DNA of 64,000 nt. Origin: DAOUKH01 sp965261455 (GTDB taxonomy: Bacteria; Chloroflexota; Dehalococcoidia; SHYB01). Numbering within the stretch: the first letter of the stretch is position 1; each line of letters opens with the position of its first letter. The notes beneath the pieces were generated by a model. The model was not told where the DNA came from and did not search any database. It was given only the letters and a program-made list of their open reading frames with translations. A program made the position numbers and the translations under genes. Shown here piece after piece: positions 34,690 to 43,726 of the stretch. Location of the stretch: the NCBI GenBank assembly GCA_965261455.1, contig OZ253453.1:2604001-2668000 (forward strand). Reading direction: 5' to 3'.

Positions 34690-35110
34690 GGCCCCTCACC
34701 TCGGTCCTGTCCCATTGGAGACCTTTGCGTAGCTGGGGTGACTGACCGCGAGGGGGGCGGACTTCGATGACCCGTGGTGGTTACGAGGGTGCCCCTCATC
34801 TCAATCTTCTCCCGTGGGGAGAAGAGGCAAGACCTCCCGGCCCCACCCATGCTTGAGCCTGCGGGCGGGTTGCGCAAAGGTCTCCGTTGGGAGAGGAGGT
34901 TAAGACCTCCCCGCCACCCGCCCCGACACGCCTGCGGCGCGTGCCCTCTCTCAGTCTCTCCCAGGGGGAGAGAGGTTTAAGGTGCCCCTCCGTGGGGTAG
35001 GTTAGGTGGGATGCCCCTCCCCTGCCCTCTCTCAGTCTCTCCCAAGGGGAGAGAGGGTTGAGGTGCTCCCCGAGAGGGGGAGAGGCCGGAGCAGAGGGGA
35101 GGGCGATTCG
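34690..35110. repeat. Cluster of dispersed palindromic intergenic elements
   Basis: No gene is visible between the SemiSWEET promoter and nuoN. A left arm TTGGAGACCTTTGCGTAGC starts near 34715 and its inverted partner GCGCAAAGGTCTCCGTTGGG near 34872; both recur at 60.5-60.7 kb. Between them is the palindrome CTTCTCCC-GTG-GGGAGAAG (about 34806). A 46-base unit at 34930-34975 recurs at 49465 and 58015. Another CTCTCCC/GGGAGAG hairpin is near 35035. It follows the 3' end of the nuo operon and may also terminate it. Confidence 0.75.
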
Positions 35111-35146
35111 CGAATCGCCCCTACGGGAGGGAGATGAGGGACGTCC

Positions 35147-36574
35147 CTACAAGGGGAGGGCGGCGGTGGCGTGTTCTATGAGGCGGATGAGGGGGCCGGG
35201 GTAGACGCCGAAGAGGACGACGGCGGCGAGGAGGCCGAGGAGTGCGCCGCGGAGGGGGAGGTCGAGGGGGAGGGGCTCGGGGTCGTCGGGCTCGTTGAGG
35301 TACATGCGTTTGATGACCATGAGGTAGTAGTAGAGGGAGACGAGGCTGGCGGTGGCGGCGATGATGACGAGCCAGAGCAGCCCCTCTTGGGCGACGGCGG
35401 TGAAGAGGAAGAACTTGGTGGTGAAGCCGGAGAAGATGGGGAGACCGGCCAGGGAGAAGAAGGCGGCGCTGATGGCAAGGGCGAGGAAGGGCTGCCGCTT
35501 GCCGAGGCCTGCGTAGTCCTCGATCATCACGCGGCCCGTCAGGTTCTGGTAGGCGATGACGGCGGTGAAGGCGGCGAAGTTGGTGGCGGAGTAGCCGACG
35601 AGGTGGAAGATGAGGCCGTTCGAGGCCTGGGGGGAGAGGGCGACGATCCCCATGAGCAGGTAGCCGGCCTGGCCGATGCTGGAGTAGGCGAGCATGCGCT
35701 TGATGTTGGTCTGGGCGATGGCGACGAGGTTGCCCAGCGCCATGGTGAGGACGGCCATCGCGGCGAGGACGCCCCGCCAATCGTCGATGGCGGGGGCGAA
35801 GGCGACGGCGAAGAGGCGCAGCATGAGGGCGAATGCGACGGCCTTGGAGGCGACGGCGAGGTAGGCGGTGACCGGAGTCGGGGCGCCCTCGTAGACGTCG
35901 GGGGCCCACATGTGGAAGGGGGCGGCGGTGATCTTGAAGCCGAAGCCCACGATGACGAGGGCAAGGCCGGCGAGGAAGGCGGGGGAGACGCCGCCGGTCA
36001 GGGCCACCGCGATCTCGGCGAAGACCGTGGTCCCGGTCGCGCCGTAGACGAGGCTCAGGCCGTAGAGGAGCAGGGCCGAGGAGAAGGCTCCGATGAGGAT
36101 GTACTTGACGCCGGCTTCGATGGAGCGGCGCCGGTGGACGGCGTAGCCGGCGAGCACGTAGAGGCTGAAGCTGAAGAGCTCGAGGGCGATGTAGGCGGTG
36201 AGGAGCTCGCCCGCCGAGACCATCGTCATCATGGCGAGGACGGAGAAGAGGAGGATGCCGTAGAACTCGCCGTGGCCGCTCAGGTTTTGCTTCACGTATT
36301 CGGCCGAGGCGATGACCATGAAGGCGGCGACGGCTAGGAGGAAGAACTTGAAGAAGGTCGAGAAGCCGTCGACGTGGAAGAGGCCGCCGTAGAGGACCTC
36401 GGACTCGCCGATGAGGGTGAACGCCGAGCCTCCGGCGGCGGCGATGCCGGCCAGCGAGAGCAGGGGGATCCAGTGCTTCCGCTCGTCGGGGAGGAAGAGG
36501 TCGACGGCGATGACGAGGAGGGCGGCGCCCGCCAGGATGAACTCGGGGAGGAAGAGGGAGTAGTCGACGTTCAT
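35147..36574 (-). CDS. nuoN: NADH-quinone oxidoreductase subunit N
   Basis: A 475-residue antiporter-like membrane subunit of complex I with about 14 helices. The conserved core includes KYILIGAFSSALLLYGLSL, the helix-7-type segment FKITAAPFHMWAPDVYEGAP with its Lys, and NIKRMLAYSSIGQAGYLLMG. It moves protons in the membrane arm. Its ATG overlaps the nuoM stop (ATGA). It is the last gene of the eleven-gene operon; a palindromic repeat cluster follows. Confidence 0.95.
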   Translation of the reverse strand: MNVDYSLFLPEFILAGAALLVIAVDLFLPDERKHWIPLLSLAGIAAAGGSAFTLIGESEVLYGGLFHVDGFSTFFKFFLLAVAAFMVIASAEYVKQNLSGHGEFYGILLFSVLAMMTMVSAGELLTAYIALELFSFSLYVLAGYAVHRRRSIEAGVKYILIGAFSSALLLYGLSLVYGATGTTVFAEIAVALTGGVSPAFLAGLALVIVGFGFKITAAPFHMWAPDVYEGAPTPVTAYLAVASKAVAFALMLRLFAVAFAPAIDDWRGVLAAMAVLTMALGNLVAIAQTNIKRMLAYSSIGQAGYLLMGIVALSPQASNGLIFHLVGYSATNFAAFTAVIAYQNLTGRVMIEDYAGLGKRQPFLALAISAAFFSLAGLPIFSGFTTKFFLFTAVAQEGLLWLVIIAATASLVSLYYYLMVIKRMYLNEPDDPEPLPLDLPLRGALLGLLAAVVLFGVYPGPLIRLIEHATAALPL

Positions 36575-38040
36575 AGGACTTCGGCGATGCGCTCGACGAG
36601 GGGGTTGGCGGCGCTATTGATGACGTCGAGGAAGGGGCGGGGGAAGACGCCGGCGAGCACGAGCATCGCGGCGAGCACGGCGCCGGCGAAGCGGTCGCTG
36701 AGGGGGGCGTCCTTGAGGCCGGCCCAGCGGTCGTCGGCGGGGCCGAAGAAGGAGCGGGCGGCGAGTCGGAGGATGTAGACGGCGGTCAGCATGGCGGCGA
36801 TCACGCCAAGGACGCCGACGACGGGGAAGGTACGGAACGCGCCGATGAAGACGAGGACCTCGGCGACGAAGCCGCTGAGTCCGGGGAGCCCCAGCGAGGC
36901 GAGCCCCGCGAGGATGAAGAGGAAGACGGTGATGGGCATGCGCTTGGCGAGGCCGTTGAGCTCGGTGATGTCGCGGGTGTGGGCCTGCTCGTAGATCACG
37001 CCGACCATGGCGAAGAAGAGGGCCGTCATGAGGCCGTGGGAGAACATCTGGAACACGGCGCCGCTGACGCCGACGTTGTCGATGGTGGCGAGTCCGATGA
37101 GAACAAGTCCCATGTGGCCCACGCTGGAGTAGCCGATGACGAACTTGAGGTCCTTCTGCGCCATCGCCGACATGGCGCCGTAGACCACGTTGATGGTGGC
37201 GAGGGAGATGAAGGGAATCTGCCACCAGTCGAGGCCCTCGGGGAGGAGGGTCATGCCGAGTCTGATGATGCCGTAAGCGCCGAGCTTCATCAGGACGCCG
37301 GCGTGCAGCATGCTGACCGCGGTGGGGGCGGCGACGTGGCCATCGGGGGACCAGGTGTGGAAGGGCCAGAGTCCGGCGAGCACGCCGAAGCCGATCATGA
37401 TGAGGGGGAAGAAGATCTGCTGGAAGTCGCGGGCGAAGTCGGCTTCTTGGAGCGCGAGTAAGTCGAAGGAGCCGATGCCGGCTTCGACGTAGATCGCGAT
37501 GATGGCGATCCAGACGAGCACGCTGCCCGCGACGAGGTAGAGCACCAGCTTCATCGCGCCGTATTCCTTGTTGGTGCTGCCCCAGACGGCGATGAGCAGA
37601 TACATGGGCAGGACGGCGAGCTCGTAGAAGAAGAAGAGGAAGAAGATGTCGAGGGAGAGGAAGGTGCCGTAGACGCCGGTCAGCAGCGTCATGAAGAGGA
37701 CGAAGTACTCCTTGGGGCGGTCGTCGATGCGCCAGGAGACGATCACGCCGGTGAAGGCGACGATGCCGGTGAGCAGAACCATCAGCGCCGAGATGCCGTC
37801 GGCGCCCCAGTGCACCGTGACGCCCAGGCTCTCGATCCACTCCCATTGGCGCTGGAACTGATAGCCCCCGGCGTTGTGGTCGTAGGCGATGAAGGCGTAG
37901 ACGGAGAAGCCGAGCATGGCCACCGCGGCCAGCAGGGCGACGGTCTTGATGGCGGTGGGCCGCGACGCGGGGGCGAGCAGGATCAGGCCGGCCGCTCCCG
38001 CGGGCAGGGCGATGAGGATGGTGAGCAGCGCGTCGTCCAG
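36571..38040 (-). CDS. nuoM: NADH-quinone oxidoreductase subunit M, probable CTG start
   Basis: An antiporter-like subunit. The first standard start (GTG, 37923) would remove the first helix. In frame upstream, LDDALLTILIALPAGAAGLI and the rest of helix 1 begin at a CTG at 38040, five bases after GGGAGG, which itself directly follows the nuoL TAG. That start gives 489 residues, the usual length. Core motifs are LYLVAGSVLVWIAI, FGVLAGLWPFHTWSPDGHV with AAPTAVSMLHAGVLMKLG, and DLKFVIGYSSVGHMGLVL. It translocates protons. nuoN follows with an ATGA overlap. Confidence 0.93.
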   Translation of the reverse strand: MDDALLTILIALPAGAAGLILLAPASRPTAIKTVALLAAVAMLGFSVYAFIAYDHNAGGYQFQRQWEWIESLGVTVHWGADGISALMVLLTGIVAFTGVIVSWRIDDRPKEYFVLFMTLLTGVYGTFLSLDIFFLFFFYELAVLPMYLLIAVWGSTNKEYGAMKLVLYLVAGSVLVWIAIIAIYVEAGIGSFDLLALQEADFARDFQQIFFPLIMIGFGVLAGLWPFHTWSPDGHVAAPTAVSMLHAGVLMKLGAYGIIRLGMTLLPEGLDWWQIPFISLATINVVYGAMSAMAQKDLKFVIGYSSVGHMGLVLIGLATIDNVGVSGAVFQMFSHGLMTALFFAMVGVIYEQAHTRDITELNGLAKRMPITVFLFILAGLASLGLPGLSGFVAEVLVFIGAFRTFPVVGVLGVIAAMLTAVYILRLAARSFFGPADDRWAGLKDAPLSDRFAGAVLAAMLVLAGVFPRPFLDVINSAANPLVERIAEVL

Positions 38041-38050
38041 GGCGGCCTCC

Positions 38051-39922
38051 CTAGTTCACCGAGACCAAGACGATGATGGCCGCCACCGCGGTGACGGCGA
38101 TGGTGAGGATGTAGGTGCCGATCAGGCCGGTCTCGTGGTAGCGCAGCGCCCGTCCGGCGAGGGCGGTGGCCTTACCGGGGATGTCGACGCCGGTGTCGTT
38201 GACGACGCGCCGATCGAATACGGCGATGAAGCGCGACGCAGCGAGCACGACGTTATCGACGGCCCACTGGTAGAGCTCGTCGAGGTAGAACTTGTTGACC
38301 ACGAGGGCGTAGAGGCGGGGATAGCGGCGCTCGACGATGGAGGGGGCGGGTTCGCCGCCGCGGGGGGCGTAGATGAAGCGCCCCACGATGAAGAGTCCGA
38401 AGGCCACGATCAGCGACGGCCAGAAGACGGCGTGGTTGAGCTCGTAGTGGTGCGCGCCGCCGGGGGGTAGGTGGAGGAACGAGCCGATGCCGCCGAAGTC
38501 GCCCCAGTTGAGGGCGAGGAGGCCGAGGCCGGCGGCGGGAATCGCCAGGGCCGCCATCGGGGCGAGCATGAGCGGGCCGGCTTCGTGGGCGTGGCGGGCG
38601 GCGTCGGAGCGGGGCTCGCCGGCGAAGACCATGAACAGCATCCGTGCGGCGTAGAGGGCGGTGAGTCCCGACGCGGCGAGTCCGGCGGCCAGGAGCCAGC
38701 CGTTGCGGCCGTCGAGGACGCCGAGGAGTATCTCGTCCTTGCTGAAGAAGCCGCTGAGGGGGAAGAGGCCGGCGAGGGCGAGCGTCCCGACGGCGAAGAG
38801 GACGAAGGTGACGGGCATGGCGCGTCGCAGGCCGCCCATCTTGCGCATGTCGAGCTCGTCGTCCATGGCGTGCATCACCGCTCCCGATCCGAGGAAGAGG
38901 AGGGCCTTGAAGAAGCCGTGGGTGAGCAGGTGGAAGATGCCCGCGGCGAAGCCGAACGAGCCCATCGCGAGAACCATGAAACCGAGCTGGCTGACGGTGG
39001 AGTAGGCGAGGGCGCGTTTGAGGTCGTTCTGGGCGAGGGCAAGGACAGCGCCGAGGAAGGCGGTGAAGAGCCCGACGGCGGCGATGGCGGCGAGGACGCC
39101 CGGCGTGTGGATGAGCATGGGCGAGAGGCGGGCGAGGAAGTAGATGCCGGCGATCACGAGGGTCGCGGCGTGGATGAGCGCGCTCACCGGTGTCGGGCCC
39201 TCCATCGCGTCGGGGAGCCAGACGTGGAAGGGGAACTGGGCGGACTTGCCGGCCACACCGATGAAGATGAGCGCGGCGGAGAGGTTGAGGCTCGTTGGGC
39301 CGATCTCGCCGGCGTCGGCGAGGGCGAAGATCTCGTGCATGGAGAAGGTGCCGGCGGCCTCGAAGAGGACGAGGACGCCGATGAGGAGGGCCACGTCGCC
39401 GACGCGGGTCACGATGAAGGCTTTCTTGGCGGCCTCGGCGGCGGACCGGCGCTCGGAGTAGAACCCGATTAAGAGATAGGAGCAGAGGCCGATCAGCTCC
39501 CAGAGCACGTAGAAGACGAGCAGATTGTCGACGACGACGAGGGCGAGCATCGACGCGGCGAAGAGGGCGAGCACGGCAAAGAACCAGCCGAGCTTGGGGT
39601 CGCCGCGCATGTAGGAGAGGGAGTAGACCTGCACCGCCAGCGAGACCGCCGTCACCAGGCCGATCATGACGAGGGCGAGCTCGTCGATGGTCATGCCGAG
39701 GGAGACGCTGATGTCGCCCGCCTCAAACCAGAGGCGCTCGAAGCTGGCCGAGCCGTTGTCTACGACGTCGGCGGCGAAGAACCAGAACAGGACGAATCCC
39801 GCCGCGATCGCGGCAACGGCGAGCGGCGCGCCCTTGAGCGGCATGTACCGCCCCAAGAGCAAAATGCCGACGAAGGCGCCGGCGGAGAGCGCGGGCGGAA
39901 GCCAGGCCCACTCGATTCCCAT
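38051..39922 (-). CDS. nuoL: NADH-quinone oxidoreductase subunit L
   Basis: A 623-residue antiporter-like subunit, the most distal in the membrane arm. Core segments are SYLLIGFYSERRSAAEAAKK, GKSAQFPFHVWLPDAMEGPT with PVSALIHAATLVIAG, and NDLKRALAYSTVSQLGFM. The C-terminal region carries the long lateral helix typical of NuoL. It starts at ATG 39922, 36 bases after nuoK, the only visible gap in the operon before nuoM. It ends ten bases before the nuoM CTG. Confidence 0.95.
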   Translation of the reverse strand: MGIEWAWLPPALSAGAFVGILLLGRYMPLKGAPLAVAAIAAGFVLFWFFAADVVDNGSASFERLWFEAGDISVSLGMTIDELALVMIGLVTAVSLAVQVYSLSYMRGDPKLGWFFAVLALFAASMLALVVVDNLLVFYVLWELIGLCSYLLIGFYSERRSAAEAAKKAFIVTRVGDVALLIGVLVLFEAAGTFSMHEIFALADAGEIGPTSLNLSAALIFIGVAGKSAQFPFHVWLPDAMEGPTPVSALIHAATLVIAGIYFLARLSPMLIHTPGVLAAIAAVGLFTAFLGAVLALAQNDLKRALAYSTVSQLGFMVLAMGSFGFAAGIFHLLTHGFFKALLFLGSGAVMHAMDDELDMRKMGGLRRAMPVTFVLFAVGTLALAGLFPLSGFFSKDEILLGVLDGRNGWLLAAGLAASGLTALYAARMLFMVFAGEPRSDAARHAHEAGPLMLAPMAALAIPAAGLGLLALNWGDFGGIGSFLHLPPGGAHHYELNHAVFWPSLIVAFGLFIVGRFIYAPRGGEPAPSIVERRYPRLYALVVNKFYLDELYQWAVDNVVLAASRFIAVFDRRVVNDTGVDIPGKATALAGRALRYHETGLIGTYILTIAVTAVAAIIVLVSVN

Positions 39923-39958
39923 GCTATTCCCCGTGAAGGTCCCCGTTGCCGTTCGGCG

Positions 39959-40267
39959 CTACCAGCGCATGAGGTTGACCTCGTCGATGTTGACGGACGA
40001 ACGGCTCCGGTAAAGCCGGAGGACGATGGCCAGCGCGAGGCCGACCTCCGCCGCCGCGACGGTGATGACGAAGATGGCGAAGATGACGCCGACGATGAGG
40101 TTGGGGTCGAGGTAGACGGCAAAGGCGACGAGGTTGATATTGACCGCGTTGAGCATGAGCTCAAGGGCGAGCAGGATCATGATCGCGTTGCGCCGTGCGA
40201 GGACGCCGAAGACGCCGAGCGAGAAGAGGACGGCGCTGACGACCAGCACGTGGGGGAGCTCGATCAC
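39959..40267 (-). CDS. nuoK: NADH-quinone oxidoreductase subunit K
   Basis: A 102-residue, three-helix membrane subunit with the two buried glutamates of the family in LLALELMLNAVNINLVAF and AAAEVGLALAIVLRLYR. The ATG at 40267 overlaps the nuoJ stop (ATGA). It forms part of the E-channel linking quinone chemistry to the antiporter subunits. Confidence 0.95.
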   Translation of the reverse strand: MIELPHVLVVSAVLFSLGVFGVLARRNAIMILLALELMLNAVNINLVAFAVYLDPNLIVGVIFAIFVITVAAAEVGLALAIVLRLYRSRSSVNIDEVNLMRW

Positions 40268-40821
40268 GGCGCGTCTCCGGAAGGGGAGTCGCCGGAGGGG
40301 GCGTCGTCGCCCGTGCTCGCGGCTGAGGGCGCGCCGCCGCCGGGGCGGGCGAGCACGATGGCGCCGATGAGCGCCACGAGGAGGAGGAGGGAGGCGATCT
40401 CGAAGGGCACGGCCCAGCGGGTGAAGAGCTCGGCGCCGAGCTCGCGGAATCCGACGGGCTCGGCGACGACGTCGTCGGGCCAGGCGGTGGTGACCGCCGC
40501 CGCGATGAGCGCCCCCATCATGCCGAGTCCGGCGATGGCGGCGATGGGCTTGTGCTTGGCGTCGAGGTCTCCGGCTTCGCCCGATTGACGGGTGAGCATC
40601 AGGGAGAAGAGGACGACGACGATGATGGCGCCGCCGTAGATGAGGACCTGCACCAGGGCGAGGAAGGGCGAGAAAATCAGGATGTAGATGCCGGCGACGG
40701 CGAGGAGGCTGAGGAGAAGGAAGAGGGCGGCGTAGACCACGTTGGAGGCGATGACGACACCGATGCCGCCGGCGATGGCGAGCGCGGAGACCGCGATAAA
40801 CATGGCCAGCTCGACGCTCAC
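40264..40821 (-). CDS. nuoJ: NADH-quinone oxidoreductase subunit J
   Basis: A 185-residue membrane subunit with five helices. Helix 3 carries the family motif VQVLIYGGAIIVVVLFSLML, which forms the pi-bulge hinge in complex I. The C-terminal tail is rich in Gly, Ser, Asp and Pro and is cytoplasmic or disordered. The start overlaps the nuoI stop by four bases; the stop overlaps nuoK. Confidence 0.95.
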   Translation of the reverse strand: MSVELAMFIAVSALAIAGGIGVVIASNVVYAALFLLLSLLAVAGIYILIFSPFLALVQVLIYGGAIIVVVLFSLMLTRQSGEAGDLDAKHKPIAAIAGLGMMGALIAAAVTTAWPDDVVAEPVGFRELGAELFTRWAVPFEIASLLLLVALIGAIVLARPGGGAPSAASTGDDAPSGDSPSGDAP

Positions 40822-41426
40822 GTGGGGTCGGTTTCCTTTGAGATGCCGGAGGGCTTTGAGACGCCGGAGGGCTCAGCGGTGGCGGCGGGCGGGGCCTTCG
40901 GTGGGGGCTTGGGCTTCGGCGTTCCCGGCTTGACCTCGATGCCGGCGCGGCCCTGGAAGTCCCGCCCCATTCGGAAAAGGTCGGGCTTGGAGGCGATGAG
41001 GCCCCCGCGCGTGATGTCGGCTTCCTCGTGGTAGTCGGTCATGGCGATGGCTTCGAAGTTGCAGACCTCGACGCAGATGCCGCAGAGGATGCAGCGCTCC
41101 ATGCGGATCTCGAAGTTGTCGACGATCTTCTTGCGGGAGCTCTTGCCCTCGGCGTAGAGGGGGTTGTCCTTCATCGAAACGGTCATGCAGTCGGTGGGAC
41201 AGTAGCGCTCGCAGACCTTGCAGCCGGTGCAGGAGGGCTCGTCGATGACGTTGTCCCAGAGCAGGGCGGGAAAGCCGAGGTTGCGGGGGGAGAGGGGGAT
41301 GTGCTCGCCGCCGCGGGCGCTGGAGGGGCCGTCGCCCTCGGTGGGCCTGCCGGGGTATTGGACGGTGACGGGCTTCCGAGCCATCGTCAGCAAAGTGACG
41401 CCGAGCCCCTTGAGGAAGCCGATCAT
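40818..41426 (-). CDS. nuoI: NADH-quinone oxidoreductase subunit I
   Basis: A 202-residue ferredoxin-like subunit with two 4Fe-4S motifs, CTGCKVCERYCP and CILCGICVEVCNFEAI, which hold clusters N6a and N6b. A membrane-associated N-terminal helix precedes them. The C-terminal 45 residues are Pro/Lys/Ala-rich and extend beyond the usual end. ATG directly follows the nuoH TAG. It passes electrons from the peripheral arm to NuoB. Confidence 0.94.
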   Translation of the reverse strand: MIGFLKGLGVTLLTMARKPVTVQYPGRPTEGDGPSSARGGEHIPLSPRNLGFPALLWDNVIDEPSCTGCKVCERYCPTDCMTVSMKDNPLYAEGKSSRKKIVDNFEIRMERCILCGICVEVCNFEAIAMTDYHEEADITRGGLIASKPDLFRMGRDFQGRAGIEVKPGTPKPKPPPKAPPAATAEPSGVSKPSGISKETDPT

Positions 41427-42560
41427 CTACGCGGTCTGCTCCCGTCCCGTGATACGCCCCTTCTCGACGCGGACCCGAGTGGTCCGGGGGCGCAGGACTT
41501 GGTTGCGCCGCCTCCGGTCGTAGAGGCCGACGGCCCCGGCGAGCATCGCCAGCGACAGCAAGACTATAACCCAATCGGGCCAGCCGTAGAAGAGATAGAA
41601 GGCGGTTAGCACCAGGTTGGCGAAGGCGAGGGGGAGGAGCAGCTTCCAAGCGAGCGCCATGAGCTGATCGATGCGGAGGCGGGGGATGCTGGCGCGAATC
41701 CAGAAGATGAGGAAGATCACCGCGGATACCTTGAGGAGCATCCACATGGCCTGGGTGAAGTCCTCGACCCATCCCCCGGCCGGTGCGGGTCCGTGCCAGC
41801 CGCCGAGGAAGAGGAGGGAGGCGAGGACGGCGATGGCGAAGGTATTGGCGTATTCGGCGAAGAAGAACATGGACCAACGGATGCCGCTGTACTCGATGAA
41901 CGGCCCGCCCATGACCTCGGACTCGGCGACGGGGATGTCGAAGGGGGTGCGGCCGACCTCGGCGAGGCCGGCGAGGAGGAAGAGTACGAAGGCGACGGGC
42001 TGGAGGATGATGAACCAGAGCGGCCCCTGCTCCAAGACGATGGCGGTGAGATCCGTCGTGCCCGCGACCATTACGACGCTGATCACGGCGATGATGAGGG
42101 GTAGCTCGTAGCTGATGAGCTGGGCGGCGGCCCGCGCCGCGCCGATCATGGCGTACTTGTTGAACGAGGCCCATCCCGCCATCAGCAGTCCCGTCACGGA
42201 GACGCCCGACACCGCGATGAAGTAGAAGGCGCCGAGTTCGAGGTTGCGGATCGCCAGGTCGCGGGTGAAGGGGACGGTGACCCAGAGCATGAAGGCCGGG
42301 ACGAAGACGATGAGGGGCGCCATCCAGAATGAGAGTTTGTCCGACTTCCCGGGGAGCAGGTCTTCCTTGGTGAGCAGCTTCATCGCGTCGGCGACTGGCT
42401 GGAGCAGTCCGAACGGCCCGGTGCGCATGGGGCCGATGCGCTGCTGGATACGGGCCAGCGCCTTGCGCTCGGCGTAGGTGAGGACGAGCACCGCGACGGA
42501 GATGAACGCGATGAAAACCGCGACCGACGCGGTGAGCCAGGCGGCGTCAGTCCACGTCAT
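41427..42560 (-). CDS. nuoH: NADH-quinone oxidoreductase subunit H
   Basis: A 377-residue, eight-helix subunit that forms the quinone-binding interface. Conserved parts are YAERKALARIQQRIGPMRTG in the first loop, GWASFNKYAMIGAARAAAQL, ISYELPL, and FDIPVAESEVMGGPFIEYSG in the quinone cavity loop. The last about 40 residues are basic. The ATG overlaps the nuoD stop by four bases. Confidence 0.95.
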   Translation of the reverse strand: MTWTDAAWLTASVAVFIAFISVAVLVLTYAERKALARIQQRIGPMRTGPFGLLQPVADAMKLLTKEDLLPGKSDKLSFWMAPLIVFVPAFMLWVTVPFTRDLAIRNLELGAFYFIAVSGVSVTGLLMAGWASFNKYAMIGAARAAAQLISYELPLIIAVISVVMVAGTTDLTAIVLEQGPLWFIILQPVAFVLFLLAGLAEVGRTPFDIPVAESEVMGGPFIEYSGIRWSMFFFAEYANTFAIAVLASLLFLGGWHGPAPAGGWVEDFTQAMWMLLKVSAVIFLIFWIRASIPRLRIDQLMALAWKLLLPLAFANLVLTAFYLFYGWPDWVIVLLSLAMLAGAVGLYDRRRRNQVLRPRTTRVRVEKGRITGREQTA

Positions 42561-43726
42561 CGGTCGACCTCGCCGAGGACGATGTCGAGGGAGCCGAGTA
42601 TGACCACGGCGTCGGCGATGTAGGAGCCGACGGTGAGGTCGCGCAGCGCCATGAGGTTGGAGAAGGAGGGGCCTCTGATCTTGACGCGGTAGGGAGAGGT
42701 GCCGCCCCGGCTGACGAGGTAGACGCCGAAGTCGCCGCGGGGATTCTCGCCGCGGGCGTAGGCGTCGCCTATGGGCGGCTTGACGAAGCCGAACTTGGCG
42801 ACTGGCGTCTGGACCGGGCCATCTTCGAGCATGTCGAGGGCCTGCTCGATGATCGCCGCCGACTGGCGCATCTCCTCCATGTGGACCCAGTAGCGGTCCC
42901 AGCAGTCGCCGTTCTCGCCGAGGGGAATGTCGAAGGTGAAGCGGTCGTAGAGCTCATAGGGCTCGTCGACGCGAATGTCGTGGAGGACGCCGCTGGCCCG
43001 CAGGGAAGGCCCGCTGAGCCCCCAATCGACGGCGTCGGGGCCGGCGATTGCGCCGACGTTCCGGGTGCGTTCGAGCATGATCTCGCTGTAGGTGAGGAGG
43101 CGGTCGGCCTCGTCAACGGCGCGGCGGATGCTGTCGAGCGCGCCTCGGACGCGTTGGGGGAAGCCGTCGGGCAGGTCTTCGGCCACGCCGCCGACGCGGA
43201 TGTAGCTGTGCATCATGCGGGCGCCGCTGACGCTTTCGAAGATCTGTTGAAGCTCCTCGCGCTCGCGGAAGCCGTACATGAAGGCGGTGCCGAAGATGCC
43301 GATGTCGGTGCCGAAGGCGCCGTAGAAGAGCATGTGGCTGGAGATGCGATTCAGTTCGCAGAGAATAATGCGGATCAGTTGCGCCCGTTCCGGGGCGGCA
43401 ATGCCCATCAGCTTCTCGGCGGCCAGGCAGAAGACGAGCTCGTTGTTGAAGTTGGCCACGTAGTCGAGGCGGTCGAAGAGCGTGATGATCTGCCGGTAGT
43501 TCTCGCGCTCGCAGAGTTTCTCGGAACCTCTGTGGAGGTAGCCGATGACGGGCTCAGCGTCGACGATGCGCTCGCCCTCGACGGTGAGGATCATGCGGAA
43601 GACGCCGTGCGTGCTGGGGTGCTGCGGCCCCATGTTGAGCAGCATGTCGACGCATTCGAGGCCGTCGGGGGCGTCGTCGTCGATGGGGCCCGCCGCGATA
43701 GGTGCGCCGGCGCGGTCGGAGGTCAT
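42557..43726 (-). CDS. nuoD: NADH-quinone oxidoreductase subunit D
   Basis: A 389-residue 49-kDa-type subunit related to hydrogenase large subunits. Quinone-site His and Tyr regions are visible in NMGPQHPSTHGVFRMILTV and IGYLHRGSEKLCE. Further markers are RIILCELNRISSHMLFYG and RGENPRGDFGVYLVSRGG. ATG at 43726 is chosen over a longer frame because it overlaps the nuoC stop (ATGA) and the homologous region starts soon after. Confidence 0.95.
   Translation of the reverse strand: MTSDRAGAPIAAGPIDDDAPDGLECVDMLLNMGPQHPSTHGVFRMILTVEGERIVDAEPVIGYLHRGSEKLCERENYRQIITLFDRLDYVANFNNELVFCLAAEKLMGIAAPERAQLIRIILCELNRISSHMLFYGAFGTDIGIFGTAFMYGFREREELQQIFESVSGARMMHSYIRVGGVAEDLPDGFPQRVRGALDSIRRAVDEADRLLTYSEIMLERTRNVGAIAGPDAVDWGLSGPSLRASGVLHDIRVDEPYELYDRFTFDIPLGENGDCWDRYWVHMEEMRQSAAIIEQALDMLEDGPVQTPVAKFGFVKPPIGDAYARGENPRGDFGVYLVSRGGTSPYRVKIRGPSFSNLMALRDLTVGSYIADAVVILGSLDIVLGEVDR

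Noticed and set aside
35171..36337. Long plus-strand open frame (388 codons) antisense to nuoN
   Set aside because: Its product is a low-complexity Glu/Gly/Asp/Val string that mirrors the GC-rich third-codon pattern of nuoN; there is no homology or ribosome-binding site.
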